NCBI GenBank assembly: GCA_022494885.1
Contig: JAGVSM010002780.1
Coordinates: forward strand, 18,105-82,104
Direction of reading: 5' to 3'
Source of the DNA: Micrasema longulum
Lineage: Eukaryota > Arthropoda > Insecta > Trichoptera > Brachycentridae
Length of the DNA stretch: 64,000 nt
The first letter of the stretch is position 1; every line of letters starts with the position of its first letter. The notes below the pieces were generated by a model, which worked only from the letters and a program-made list of their open reading frames with translations, made no database searches and was not told the DNA's origin. Below are positions 45,885 through 56,706 of this stretch, one piece after another. Made by a program: the position numbers and the translations under genes.

Positions 45885-46225
45885 AATTGTGCACAAAATA
45901 ACACTGGGAAACATACAAGACGACGACATAATATTAGTCAAAAATGCTGACATGTACAAATATAACACCAGATAACAACAACACTATCATATTGAAAAAG
46001 CAAAGACAAACACAGGACAGTCAAAAAAACTACATAATGGACTTAAACACTACAACGACCTACCTTACTACTTGAAAACTTTTACTGGAGACAAATTTAA
46101 AATCAATCTGAAAAAGCACATGATGACTGAACTAACTAGACTAGACGAGACATAAAATGACTAGACAATATTAAATTTCTAATGTAACCCTAACGGGTTT
46201 TTTGAAATTGTAAATAAATAAAAAA
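45885..46225 (+). mobile_element. LINE 3' end, GTAACCC-hairpin family, copy a
   Basis: Frames read KIVHKITLGNIQDDDIILVK, then HNGLKHYNDLPYYLKTFTGD and KFKINLKKHMMTELTRL with a stop. The 3' end carries TGTAACCCTAACGGGTTTTT and an AAATTGTAAATAAATAAAAA tail. Copies b (46379) and c (55478) share the hairpin AACCC...GGGTT and tail. Confidence 0.75.
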
Positions 46226-46378
46226 ATAGGGTCAAAATGCTAAAAAAATGCATTAGCTGTAGACACAATGGTAAATTAAGTCTCAAGTGCATATTAACTT
46301 CAAAATATGAAGAAAATTATATAGCCAATGAATAAATATGTGTATATTTGTTCCAGCATTTACTTAATTTTTATTATT

Positions 46379-47295
46379 AAAGGGAAAATTATTATGTATG
46401 CCGACGACATTGGACTTTTCTATAAAAATCAAACAGACGTATTAACAAACAATGACATAAACGAAGACCTTACTATGTTGACTAAATGGACAAACACAAA
46501 CTTACTTACACTTAATGAAAAAAAAATGCAATATTATCCATTTTGAATCTAGAAAAAAATGTCACAAAGTAGATGCTTACATAAATAATGAACGACTAAC
46601 TGAAATTGAACATGTTAAATACTTAGGACTAACAATAGACAGACAATTGACATGGACAATTCATATCAACAATTTAATTAGCAAAGTGGCAACTTTATCG
46701 AGTCTATTTTTTAAAAACAAAAACTTTGTTCCAATAAAGGAAAAAAAAAATGTATGAATCCTATGTAAAAACTAAAATATGTTATATGCAACTACTATAA
46801 CTACTATGGGGAACAGGAAATCAAAATGACATAAACAGACTACAAAGACAGCAAACTAAAATATTAAAGTTAGTATATGACCTTCCCTATCTAACAGCAA
46901 ATAAAGAACTTTTTGAAGAATTTAAACAATTAAATGTAACTGAACTCTTTAAACTAGAATCTTTAAAATTTATTCATAAATTAGCCACTGATGTAATTGA
47001 AGACGAAGAATGAAAACTTGAAAAAAACTGTAGTAAACATGAACACAATACGAGAATATCAGAAAAATATCATATACAATCTTTTAAAACGAGAAAAGGA
47101 CAATCGAGACTTATAAACCATGGACTGAAATTATACAATAAACTACCAGACAAAACTAAACAAAAGACTCAGACAACCTTTACAAAAGATGTTAAAAATA
47201 TTATTATTAACAGTAGAATGTGAATTTTAAAAGTGAAAATATTTTGTTAAATGTATGTAACCCGTAAGGGTTTATCAATGAAATATAAACTTAAA
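46379..47295 (+). mobile_element. LINE RT-to-3' end, GTAACCC-hairpin family, copy b
   Basis: GKIIMYADDIGLFYKNQTDV carries an intact YADD box; then LTKWTNTNLLTLNEKK, a frameshift at an A-run (46519-46527), NIIHFESRKKCHKVDAYINN, HVKYLGLTIDRQLTWTIHIN, another A-run shift near 46740, then NDINRLQRQQTKILKLVYDL, FKLESLKFIHKLATD, HGLKLYNKLPDKTKQ and a stop at 47221. 3' UTR TGTAACCCGTAAGGGTTTAT. RT fingers and palm motifs before YADD are missing (5' truncation). The order of motifs is that of Jockey-type elements. Confidence 0.87.
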
Positions 47296-48565
47296 AAATA
47301 TATACAAAAAATTGATTTTGCCGTCCGCAATTTTCATATAAATTTGTATGAAGCAAACCGAGTGAATAATTTATTTTTTGTCGAACGCAAACTTAGTTTT
47401 TAAAATTTACTCTTAGATAAACACCAGAGCCGGGCGGACGTCGCATCGCTCAAGGTATTGTCGATACATCTAAATAAAATAAAAACGTGTTTTTTCCATC
47501 GTATCAAGTTTCTAAACTCACGCGTACTCGCTAGCCTACTTCGTCTCTCTAAGTTTATAAAATCAACAAAAATCATTACAAATTTCAGGAATTATAAAAC
47601 CGCACTTACTGTTAGATATAGATGATACTATAATTTTGTAAAAGCCGAACTAAATATTTATTTATTTAACAATGTTTTGAGTTTGTCCAAATTTTTTTAG
47701 ACAAGGACTGGATTCAACCCCTTAAGGAGCGGTTAATATTAACATATTACAACAGACATGAAGAACATTTTAAAGAAGGGAATATCCATTATAAGCTCTG
47801 TGGTCCTACATGTCAGTTGTAATATGTTAATTTATTCGTGTAAAGATACCTACATATAAACAAGGCACCTACTGAAATTGCCTAATTCGTTTTATTTTTT
47901 TGCGGCTCATAATATTACTGTTAATATAAAGTACCATATTTGGTAAGTCCAAAATAAAAAAAACGACTCCATTGTCATACTCAATAAAAAGATCATTCGT
48001 CTCCTGCGATTTCGTGACGCAAAATCAATTAATGAAAAATAAAACATATTTTTAATGAACGCATTTTTTTCTCGTCAATGCGCATTGCAAACGTTGTATT
48101 ATTTTCTGTTTTCACTAGTATCGATCATTATAACCGCAGATAGAAGGGTGCTGGTAGATAGGAAGCACTGCCACAGATAAATTGTCGAGATAAACAGCTG
48201 TAGGGTCCCACGGGCGTAGATAACGTCTCTACCAATCTGACGAAGACTACCGTACCTACCCCGAAAACATGGTATAATTATTATTACGCACCGCACCGCC
48301 CGACACCCGTGTGACGGTCAATGGGGGGCTTTAATCGCAAATTTACCCATACAAATCCATGTATTTCAAATATTATCGGAATATTGTGTATTTGTATATT
48401 TAAATTTAGCGTAAATACAGTAGAACCTCTACATTTATCAACCCTCACATTCGTAATATTTGATAATCGTCACATTTTGATGTTAATTTTTCCCCCATAT
48501 TCGTAAGTAAGTCTCTAAAAACTAGAAGTATCGAAGACAGTTGTTAGTAAGCGTGCAAGGAGACA
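47296..48565. other. No gene recognised
   Basis: Frames at 48099-48296 (minus) and 48321-48506 (plus) have no known motif. 47410-47560 is slightly GC-richer. No repeat family member was identified. Confidence 0.4.
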
Positions 48566-48735
48566 GTATTCTTTAAAGCTGACCGACTAAATAAAGGAAC
48601 TAACGGGGTCCTCATTAAACGCTGTCCTCACCTTAGCCCAGGACCACGAGGAATGGAGGCGTATCATCTACCCGGTGGCTGATATCTCATCAGACCACGA
48701 CGCTCAGCATTTAGCACGACGATGAAGAAGAAAGC
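48566..48735 (+). mobile_element. LINE extreme C-terminus with GAAGAA tail
   Basis: The frame reads TD, a stop, IKELTGSSLNAVLTLAQDHE, EWRRIIYPVADISSDHDAQH and LARR before a TGA at 48710, then GAAGAAGAAAG. The TDQIKxLTGxSLxxAxxLAxDRxxWRxII...DHDPQH pattern is the end of an RTE-like family and is related to the minus-strand fragment at 49195. 5'-truncated to about 50 codons. Confidence 0.78.
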
Positions 48736-48954
48736 TAGTGAAACAATTCAATCGACAGACCGTGCATAAATCGCGATATATATTGTTCAAATTTTGAAAA
48801 AAAGAAGATAACTTCTCTATCGACAATGCTCAAAATTGAGAGAAGATACCACTGCAGGAAACTGCCGATAAATATTGCGTAACTTTATTTATCATTGATC
48901 GTGTTGCCCAGAAGGTGATTAAAACTAATAATTATGATATATTTTTTATTTTTT

Positions 48955-49090
48955 TATTTAACTTTTTGTACATAATGTTATTTGTACATTGGCGGGCTTA
49001 TTGCCAAATGGCAATTTCTTCCAACCAACCAATAAAATAAAAGTTTTATTTTTATAATTCAAGTTACAGAACATATTCAATAGAAAAAAA
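48955..49090 (-). mobile_element. LINE 3' end, family F, copy 2 (UTR only)
   Basis: Nearly identical to 20865-20995: TTTTTGTACATAATGTTATT, GGCGGGCTTATTGCCAAATG, GCAATTTCTTCCAACCAACC and TTCAAGTTACAGAACATATT. Coding sequence is not included, so this is a severely 5'-truncated insertion. Confidence 0.83.
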
Positions 49091-49194
49091 ATTTTCGTGT
49101 TCTTAAATAATATGCATGTTTCCACTTTCCATTATGTTGTATCCCAACTCAGCAAAGAGCTTTTGGTCTCATGGAGTTAGGGATACGTTATTAT

Positions 49195-49740
49195 TTTAGT
49201 AATATATATGTCTTCTTTTCTGTCGTTCTTCAGTTCTGAGGGTCGTGATCGTTGGTACTCTCCCCAGCTATTCCATTGACAATGCATCTCTACCCTTCGT
49301 GGCTCTGCGCCCTCTCCACAGCTCCACGTAGGGTCGCCCGTGACATTGTTTTCACCTGGTCGATCCATGGGGCTGCGTTTCTGCCTCTGCTTCTTCTTCG
49401 TGGCACACTGCCCGTGATTATTATTTTCTCCAGATTGTCTAGGTCGCGTCTGGCTGTGTGCGAAGAACTGCAGAATACTTTGGCAGCATACGGCCGGTGG
49501 GCAAACTTTTACGTTGAGTTCCTCCAGTATGGAAACGAAGTTCTTCTGGCTGTCCGTGGGATTCTCAGAATTCGACGCCAACAACACATCTCGAGGACAT
49601 CTATTCTCTTCGCTCACGTGCTTTAACTGTCCGCGTTTCTGCGCCATATTTTGGAAACACAAGCGTACGCACTATGTACATTTTAGTTTCCTTCGAGATG
49701 CCCCGATCTTGCCAAACTTTTGTCAGTCAAGTCATGGAGT
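49195..49740 (-). mobile_element. LINE C-terminus (RTE-like), frameshifted
   Basis: On the minus strand three frames together give the family pattern: TKVWQDRGISKETKMYIVRT, LVFPKYGAETRTVKARERRE; then CWRRILRIPRTARRTS; then FVSILEELNVKVCPP; then SHTARRDLDNLEKIIITGSV, RRRSRGRNAAPWIDQVKTM and CIVNGIAGESTNDHDPQN with a stop at 49230-49232. These equal the YGAETWT, MWCWRRMLRI, FxGHxARRDxDNLEK, RSRGRxxxRWxDQ and DHDPQN blocks of RTE-like elements. A 161-codon frame that appears open here is a chance fusion of these frames, not a gene. Confidence 0.88.
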
Positions 49741-49998
49741 TTTTTTATTACTCTATTAATTCTCGATGTGCATGTTTATGTAACCTGTATATGCCACTGT
49801 AATGTATATGCAACTTTGTGTAAACACGTAAATTAACTAAAGCATTTTTTTACAGAAAATAAATACCTAATGTGCGAAGTAATTACAGATGTAAGAATGT
49901 TGGTACCTAATACCTACTTTCATCGATGTGTTTTATTTTCAGTAAAATTTGTTAGGTACGTATTGCCGCTTACAGCAAAAGTACATGCAGTAAATTAA

Positions 49999-51194
49999 GG
50001 CTGTAGTCTGGTAACACGCACGCAAAATGGGGAAATCATTCGATTTTGTCATTTTAAAACGAATGTTTTTTTTAATCGCGCAATAATAAAAAAAATAAAA
50101 ATACATAAATTAGATAAAAACAATATTTTTTAAAGGTATTTTATTAAAAAATATACTTAAAAGTTTTATGTAACTAAAATATAATTACTTTTAGACCGGC
50201 AGATTTCGCCATTTCAAATTTAGACTAAACATAGGTATCCGGGTATTCATATAAAGACTAATAAACGTATGCAGAGACAAACCTTAAGGTGAGGAGAGTA
50301 CATTCTATTGTCTTCACCTTCGGGTTATTCTTTGCATTTGAAATTAGAATGTACTTTCCTCACCTTAAGTTTTGTCTCTGCATACGGGTATTAGTATTGA
50401 ACTAATATTCGTTGTAATAATTTGAAGATAATAAATTGAACATGAAAGTGGCCGAAGCAAAATCTTAATTTTTTGTTCTTGAAAAGAAATAAAAGCATTT
50501 TAAATCATATACATTTTGGTGACATTTTCCTTTATTTCTACGTAAAATTATGCCTTCGGTAATACTTTAAAAAAATATATATATATATATATACCGGTAC
50601 CTAAAAGGGCAGGTATGAAGGTAATAAAAACGTAAATAAGATATTGTTACAAATTGAATATTACCAACCAGAATTATCTTCTTTGAAAAAAAGAGAATAC
50701 AATTCTATAAAAAAGGGTTTCAACTAAAATATTTCAACAAATATTTTTTTAAAGTATTACCGAAGGCATAATTTTACGTAGAAATAAAGGAAAATGTCAC
50801 CAAAATGTATGTGATTTAAAATGATTTTATTTCTTTTCAAAAACAAAAAATTAAGATTTTGCTTCGGCTACTTTCATGTTCAATTTATATTATCTTCAAA
50901 TGATTACAACAAATTTTAGTTCAATACTTAAGTCTTGATATGAGAACCCAGATACCTAAGTTGAGTCTAAACTTGAAATGGAGTAATCTGCCGGTCTAAA
51001 AGTAATTATATTTTAGTTACATAAAACTTTTAGGTATATTTTTCAATAAAAATACGTTTAAAAATTATTTTTTTTATCTAATTTATGTTTTTTTATATTT
51101 TCCATTATTGCGCGATTAAAAAAAAAACATTCGTTTTAAAATGGCAAAATCGTATGATTTCCTCATTTTGCGTGCGTTTTACCAGACTACAGCC
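49999..51194. mobile_element. TTAA-flanked long-palindrome element (family E), complete
   Basis: TTAA at 49995-49998 and 51195-51198 flanks a 1196 bp element. Its ends are inverted repeats, GGCTGTAGTCTGGTAA at the left and its complement at the right. Pairing continues for several hundred bases (left arm to about 50570, right arm from about 50747): TTTTAAAACGAATGTTTTTT, AAGTTTTATGTAACTAAAAT, GACCGGCAGATT, TTGAACATGAAAGT and ATTATGCCTTCGGTAATACT. The left arm carries a nested 121 bp hairpin. No open frame. TTAA target preference is known for piggyBac-type transposases, so it may be a non-autonomous piggyBac-like element, but the termini lack the usual CCC start. Confidence 0.88.
50266..50386. 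repeat. 121 bp hairpin nested in family E left arm
   Basis: The left arm CGTATGCAGAGACAAACCTT, AAGGTGAGGAGAGTACATTC faces the right arm GAATGTACTTTCCTCACCTT, AAGTTTTGTCTCTGCATACG. That is about 42 base pairs with few mismatches and a loop of about 37 bases. The matching right arm of the host element (50935-50960) lacks it, so it inserted after the palindrome formed. No coding sequence; looks like a very small MITE. Confidence 0.9.
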
Positions 51195-51198
51195 TTAA

Positions 51199-53282
51199 CG
51201 GCAGTCGAATACAGCATAAGATATTCCAAAATGTGATGAGCAATGGACAATACAGATTGTAGAATTAGTCGGAAAAGCCGAATGCTAAGTGCACCGAACG
51301 CGAAAGGTAGGAAGATGAATTTTAGAAGGTACATTAGGATCAATATCATCTGGAAGCCATTTTGCTGTTCCAAATCGATTTGTTTCTGTTCCCTCGTCCG
51401 ATCACATACTCGTACGATCAAAGTATTACGCTATTAGATTATTAGTATTATATGATATATGTTAATGGCGTTTTTTCCTAGATTATTTATTAATTTGTTT
51501 TATTTTCTTCGGTTAGCTAATATTACATATGTACATCAACATCAAATTTTCATTGCTATTTACTTATTTATAAATCTACATGATTACGATAATAATAACT
51601 TTTTAAATAAATTAACTAGTTTTCTTTCATTATTCATATAATTTTAACTCTCCGTACAATAAGCTATTTTGTTTCTTTATGAAGAATTATTATCCTATTT
51701 CTAGTACCTACTATAGTTATGTATGTACATTTCTTTTTAATGCTATTTCACTAATCAAATATTTCGGAGTGAAATTATTAAACACTTTATATACACTATA
51801 AATATCAATACATTTTACAATACTTTTTTTTAATATTTTTTATTTTTATTACATCTCCTTTTCTTCGGGATTATGAATTGAAGAGGAAGTGGGAGTTTCA
51901 CTATTTCACTTTCAAAACGGATTTAAAACAAAAAATAATTGCTGAATAAAAACTCTAATATCAAATGAAAATTTTATAATTGTTTAGTCAAAAGTACGTG
52001 AAAACCCCTACCGTGTCATGGCCAATAAATAATATGGAACGAGACGGTATTTAATATACGTTTAGCGTGACGGCGAACGCTGCTATCTGCTTGAGTGATT
52101 CAAGAAAAGCGCATGTATAATTGTTTATAAAATTTCGTTCATTTTCTCAAAAAAATATTACGTAAAAAAATAGCATTTTTGAAATATATTGCGACATTTA
52201 ACGGCGATGCAGTAGTAAGCAGAAGCGCCGGCTTTAGGTCGCAATGCGCAAAAAGGATCAAGACTCGCGGTGCTAGTACTATTTTGTAGGCCCGGATGAT
52301 GTTAGCTTTTGATTCGCCATCACCTGTAACCCGTGCCCGCTTTCGCCGCGTAAGTGGCCGGCCGCCATACGGTTTCGGATTCATTACCGGGCGCGCCCTA
52401 TTCGCCGTATCATTTATTAGTTTATGGGATGATTAATGACGCCTTTGTTTGCTTGGTCGGCACGATTGGTATGCTAATACCGCTCCGGGACAGTGTCAAC
52501 ACGCCACACTAGAAAAATCGCCATTTTATTTTCATTTTGCTTTTCCCACCGCGCTCGCTCAACGTGAGAGGGGTGTAAAAATGGGCAATAGGAAACAACA
52601 ATCAATTAATTTGCTACCCAAAAAACTAACTGTACCATCAAATGAAAATCTATTCAAATTTAGATATTTGGAAATATGAATTGCAACGTCATTTCCATCT
52701 TGTGTTGATTCCAAATTAAATTAAGAAGAATAATTATTATTAGGACATAAGTTTTTGTTTTTAGGCAGTAAACCAAAAACTGTTTCTTCGCGTTTCATGA
52801 TAAAAGTTATCCTTCTGTAATTACAATGCTTTTATTTCACCCTTATTCTTTTTCCATTGCCATACTTAAGGTTATGTTAGGAATGAAGAGATTTTTAATT
52901 CTTAAATTACGTAGAATTAAAAACTTTATCGAGTGATAAAATTAAATCTTAAATGCATGTTTTTACATTTTAAATATATATTGGTACAGTATTCAGAAGT
53001 AGGAAAGGGGGAAAAATACATTTTTGAAATATACGTATTTTTTACTAAAAATAAGGGTTTGTTGGGGTTCAGCAATAAGGCGCATTTTAGTAGCAACATT
53101 TTTTTGTGAAATTCAAATAAATATAAAATACCTACTCAATAAGGTATTATACTCTTTTTACTAACAATGACGATAATACTTTTTCGGAAGGTTTATCCAC
53201 TTTTATCAACAATTTAATGAACTTCTTAGATATTTTCTGAATTTCGTGAAATTTCAAAATTTGGCCGGTAAAAATAATAGCG
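51199..53282. other. No gene; GC-rich patch at 52080-52600
   Basis: 52290-52600 is CpG-rich (GCCCGCTTTCGCCGCGTAAG, GGCCGGCCGCCATACGG, ACCGGGCGCGCCC) within AT-rich DNA and includes an open minus-strand frame (52384-52139) with no known motif. It might be a promoter, an enhancer or an unrecognised exon. The rest is featureless. Confidence 0.35.
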
Positions 53283-53288
53283 GTAAAA

Positions 53289-53724
53289 CCTCAGAGCAAT
53301 AATTCTCTAGAGAAGCCCGTAGGCGCTATTGCATAGAACAAAAGCGTTTCAAATTTTTGGTTTGGTTTTAGTTCGGTTTTGAGTTTAACAACAAACGTGT
53401 TATGGTCCTGTGGTAGTATTGTGGACTCACGGACCATAAGTCCCAGGTGCAAATCCCACTCTACAACAACTCAATTTCCATTTTTCTAGCACAAGTTATT
53501 TACGACATTAAGGAAACGGTCTGAAAATTTTAATATTTGAGTAAATAATAAGAACCCAAAGAAAAAAAAAGAGTAATGGACGGTTTCGGTTTGCGCTCGC
53601 TATTAACAACCCAAGTACCCACGGCCCGTTATATTGATATAATCTGTAGCTAACTTTGTGGTCAATAATACCATATAATAGTTTTTCTCCGTATGGGCGA
53701 CTCTATTAAGTTATTACTCTAAGG
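53289..53724. mobile_element. MITE-H, copy 2, containing SINE-B
   Basis: The ends CCTCAGAGCAATAATTC and (reverse-complemented) CCTTAGAGTAATAACTT form imperfect inverted repeats. A perfect 6 bp target-site duplication, GTAAAA, flanks it (53283-53288 and 53725-53730). Without the inserted SINE it would be about 262 bp, agreeing with 264 bp for copy 1. Confidence 0.9.
53401..53572 (+). mobile_element. SINE-B, copy 4, inside MITE-H
   Basis: The head reads TATGGTCCTGTGGTAGTATT, GGACTCACGGACCATAAGTC and a mutated B box AGGTGCAAATCCC. The body reads TTTCTAGCACAAGTTATTTA, AATTTTAATATTTGAGTAAA and an A-rich end GAAAAAAAAAGA. It interrupts ACAAACGTGTAATGGACGG, which is intact in MITE-H copy 1. The target-site duplication is short or decayed. 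Confidence 0.9.
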
Positions 53725-53730
53725 GTAAAA

Positions 53731-54852
53731 TCATATATGGATAAAATCTCAAACTATCCACATGCTATGTTTACTTTATACATAACTTTATACAGTGAGT
53801 TTAAAAGCATAAAACATTACAATAACAATTGTATGAAAAAATATTGATATTTGAATGGTATGTTGCCAAAAAAGAATAGAATGCATTTATGGGTAAGAAC
53901 ATCTTCATAAAATAAAAATTTCGTTTTATTTGCTTAAAAAAGTGTAAGGTTTTTCTGGTATCATTCATTATGTTGTCATCATTTGCGGCGACATAATTTT
54001 TATTTTATTTTTCTTTTGAAAGCGATTTATTCTCGAAACAAAAATTTGAATTGTTAACAATAACATACCCGATATTCCGCGAGAAAAATATTAAGATTTG
54101 CGAAATCTTTTGAATTTTAGATGGATGAAAATACGTTTGCGAATTTAAAATATATTTTTTGAAGAAAAATTCCGAATGACGGAATTCAGATCAACATAGG
54201 TATTCGTTTTCCTTTATCGGGGCCCTTGACCAAAACATGACAACATCGGCCGAAAGCAAGTTCCATGGTTTTACAAATTAGAATAATCATAAAAAAAACA
54301 CAAACAGAAAGGACAATGAATATGGACACAAACAATAGATCACAAAAATATATCGTACAAGTATAACATAAAATGATATTTGTAATACACACAAAACTAA
54401 ACTAATAAAATTTTAACATAAATTGAAATAGGCACTTGACGAAAAAACCCACCAAAAACCGAACTTACGTCGTATAAAAAAGAGATGAACTGTTTTTTCA
54501 TTTCAAATTTTGACTTGCTAAATTATTAACTAAATATTATTAAGCTTTTCACTTATTTTTATAATTAAAAGTGAAATTTCATATCGGATTCCAAATCAAT
54601 TAATTATACAAATCAAATAATAAAAATATCAGATTTATCAACAAACAAAAAAAATCAAACAAACGAAAAAATATTGCCCTCTTAGAATAACACGCCACCG
54701 GCTAATAAAGTCGCCCAGCAATATAAAGGGATAAAGGTACTCGAGACTCGAGAATTGTAATCGCAAACCAAAACCATCCGTTACACGACAAATGGTTAAA
54801 CTAAAAACGAAACCAGGTTATTCCTTTCAGTTTGTGTTGTTTTTATGTTATG
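53731..54852. other. AT-rich stretch without recognised feature
   Basis: Searched specifically for the next membralin exon and for repeats; none recognised. Confidence 0.4.
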
Positions 54853-55022
54853 GCGGCCTCCGTGGTGTAGTGGTCAAGACGCTTGACTCACGCACGGAAG
54901 GTTCCGGGTTCGATTCCCGGAAAGAACATAAAAATTAAAATATGATTATTCTCAAGCCTGGGTGTTCTGTGATGTAATTCACCACTGTAATTGGGCCTCC
55001 TGGCCTGTTGTGGTTCAAAAAT
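54853..55022 (+). mobile_element. SINE-A, copy 2, best-preserved tRNA head
   Basis: GCGGCCTCCGTGGTGTAGTG, GTCAAGACGCTTGACTCACG and a perfect B box GGGTTCGATTCCCGG. The body reads TTATTCTCAAGCCTGGGTGT, CACCACTGTAATTGGGCCTC and CTGGCCTGTTGTGG, then an AT-rich tail. It lies about 300 bp downstream (gene orientation) of membralin exon 55405..55315. Both RNA polymerase III promoter boxes look intact. Confidence 0.9.
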
Positions 55023-55299
55023 AAATATAATATAAAAATATAATATAATTTGTAAATTCATGTAACTTATTTTTGGCCGATGTCATCATGTTTTGGTAAA
55101 AGGCCCTATAATAAAGGAAAAAACTAACAGTGTCTGCCATCTGTGTTTTACCGACTAAACTACAATAAAAGAAAAACAGCGGCTAGTTTTACATGTGGCC
55201 GATAGATGTCACTAGTACACTAATAAAAAATCGGCGACACGAATATGAGACAAGAGAAAGTAATCTTGTTATATAACGATACAAGTAAACAAAAACTTA

Positions 55300-55461
<162 letters not shown>

Positions 55462-55477
55462 TTAGTTATTTATTACA

Positions 55478-56070
55478 GGAAACCGAAATGACATAAACAG
55501 ACTACAACGACAGCAAAATAAAATATCAAAGCTAGGATATAACCTTTATCTAACACCAACTAAAAGACTCTTTAAAAAAAAACAAAACAATGAAATGTTA
55601 ATTAACTTTTTCAACTAAAATCTTTCAAATTTATTCATAAGTTAGCCACTGATATCATTGTAGACAAAGAACTAAAACTTGAAAAAAATTGTAATAAACA
55701 TGAACATAATACAAGAATATCAGAACAATATCACATACAATATTCCAAAACGAGACAAAGATAATCCAGTTATAATTTATAATAACACATTATAGTCCCA
55801 TATTTAGGATAGTTTTCGAATAAAATATTTCAATTTGAATACTAACGCAAATAAAAATTGTATGTTTTATGAGACTAAATAAATCAGGGACTGAAATTAT
55901 ACAATAAACTGCTAGACAAAACTAAACAAAAGACTGAGACGAACTTTTCAAAAGATGTAAAAAATATTATTATCAACAACAGAGTATGAATAAAAAAATG
56001 TGTATTATTTTTGTAAAATGAACGTAATAATCTGTAAGGGTAAATAAATAAAATTTCAAAAAGAAAACAC
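55478..56070 (+). mobile_element. LINE 3' end, GTAACCC-hairpin family, copy c
   Basis: Aligns with copy b: GACATAAACAGACTACAACG, AAATTTATTCATAAGTTAGC, GAACATAATACAAGAATATC, GGGACTGAAATTATACAATA and AAAAGATGTAAAAAATATTA. It starts only about 70 bases from the membralin exon acceptor, antisense to the gene. A block of roughly 105 bases (about 55780-55888) is extra compared with copy b. The tail reads CTGTAAGGGTAAATAAATAA. Confidence 0.85.
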
Positions 56071-56103
56071 GTAGACTTCTAAAAAGGAACCAACCTGTCA
56101 AAT

Positions 56104-56296
56104 CAGGGTCCGTATCACAATGGAAAGTTGACAGAGTGAAAAATTGAATATTCATATAAATTTATTTTTCAAACATATTCAATTACAGGTTACCGGCGAA
56201 GACAGTTAACATTTACATACAAATATACAGATTTTCATATGGCAAATTCGATTTTACTTTAACTCTCCAAACTACCCGCTGTTATCGGGGGCCCTG
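56104..56296. repeat. CAGGGCC-ended repeat (family C), copy 4, short
   Basis: The left end CAGGGTCCGTATCACAATGG and the right end (reverse-complemented) CAGGGCCCCCGATAACAGCG form imperfect inverted termini. The internal TTCAATTACAGGTTACCGGC GAAGA block links it to the other copies. 193 bp; internally deleted relative to the 253 bp copy at 28250. Confidence 0.75.
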
Positions 56297-56706
56297 ATTT
56301 TAATTGATAAGGGCAGTTGTTATTACTCGAACATTCCTACTTCTTAAAATGCCCTTTCTATTTTATAACATTCTAAACTGTCAATCTCTGCGTAATTACT
56401 GCTTGAAGCATTGAGTCGATAGTAGAAAATACTTGTATTTTATTTTACTGTAAGCTATAGCAGTCTTGTACTAAATATGTAAACTGCAAAAAAATAATAT
56501 TTTGTAATCACGGGAATTAAAAATTATTTTTAAAATATTCTAAATTAAATGTTTTTTTTTCTCGGATCTGTAACAGAAATAGGAGGGTTGATTGATTGCC
56601 CCATAAAAAAAAAGGATTATCAAAATTAAGTGTGATGTTTTTGCAATTGAATCTCTTTTTTGCAAGGTTTATAACATGGTACAAAACTGGAGTAAAAAAT
56701 ATTTGC
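56297..56706. other. AT-rich intronic sequence
   Basis: Membralin intron sequence; no feature recognised. Confidence 0.4.

Noticed and set aside
49177..49662. 161-codon minus-strand open frame as a host gene
   Set aside because: The conserved content is spread over three frames that together read as an RTE-like LINE C-terminus (CWRRILRIP, RRDLDNLEK, RSRGR, DHDPQN). The long frame is a chance fusion.
54186..54392. Next membralin exon (hydrophobic minus-strand frame)
   Set aside because: Hydrophobic, but lacks the expected conserved residues after the MLIF end of the previous exon, and no phase-compatible acceptor with matching sequence was seen.
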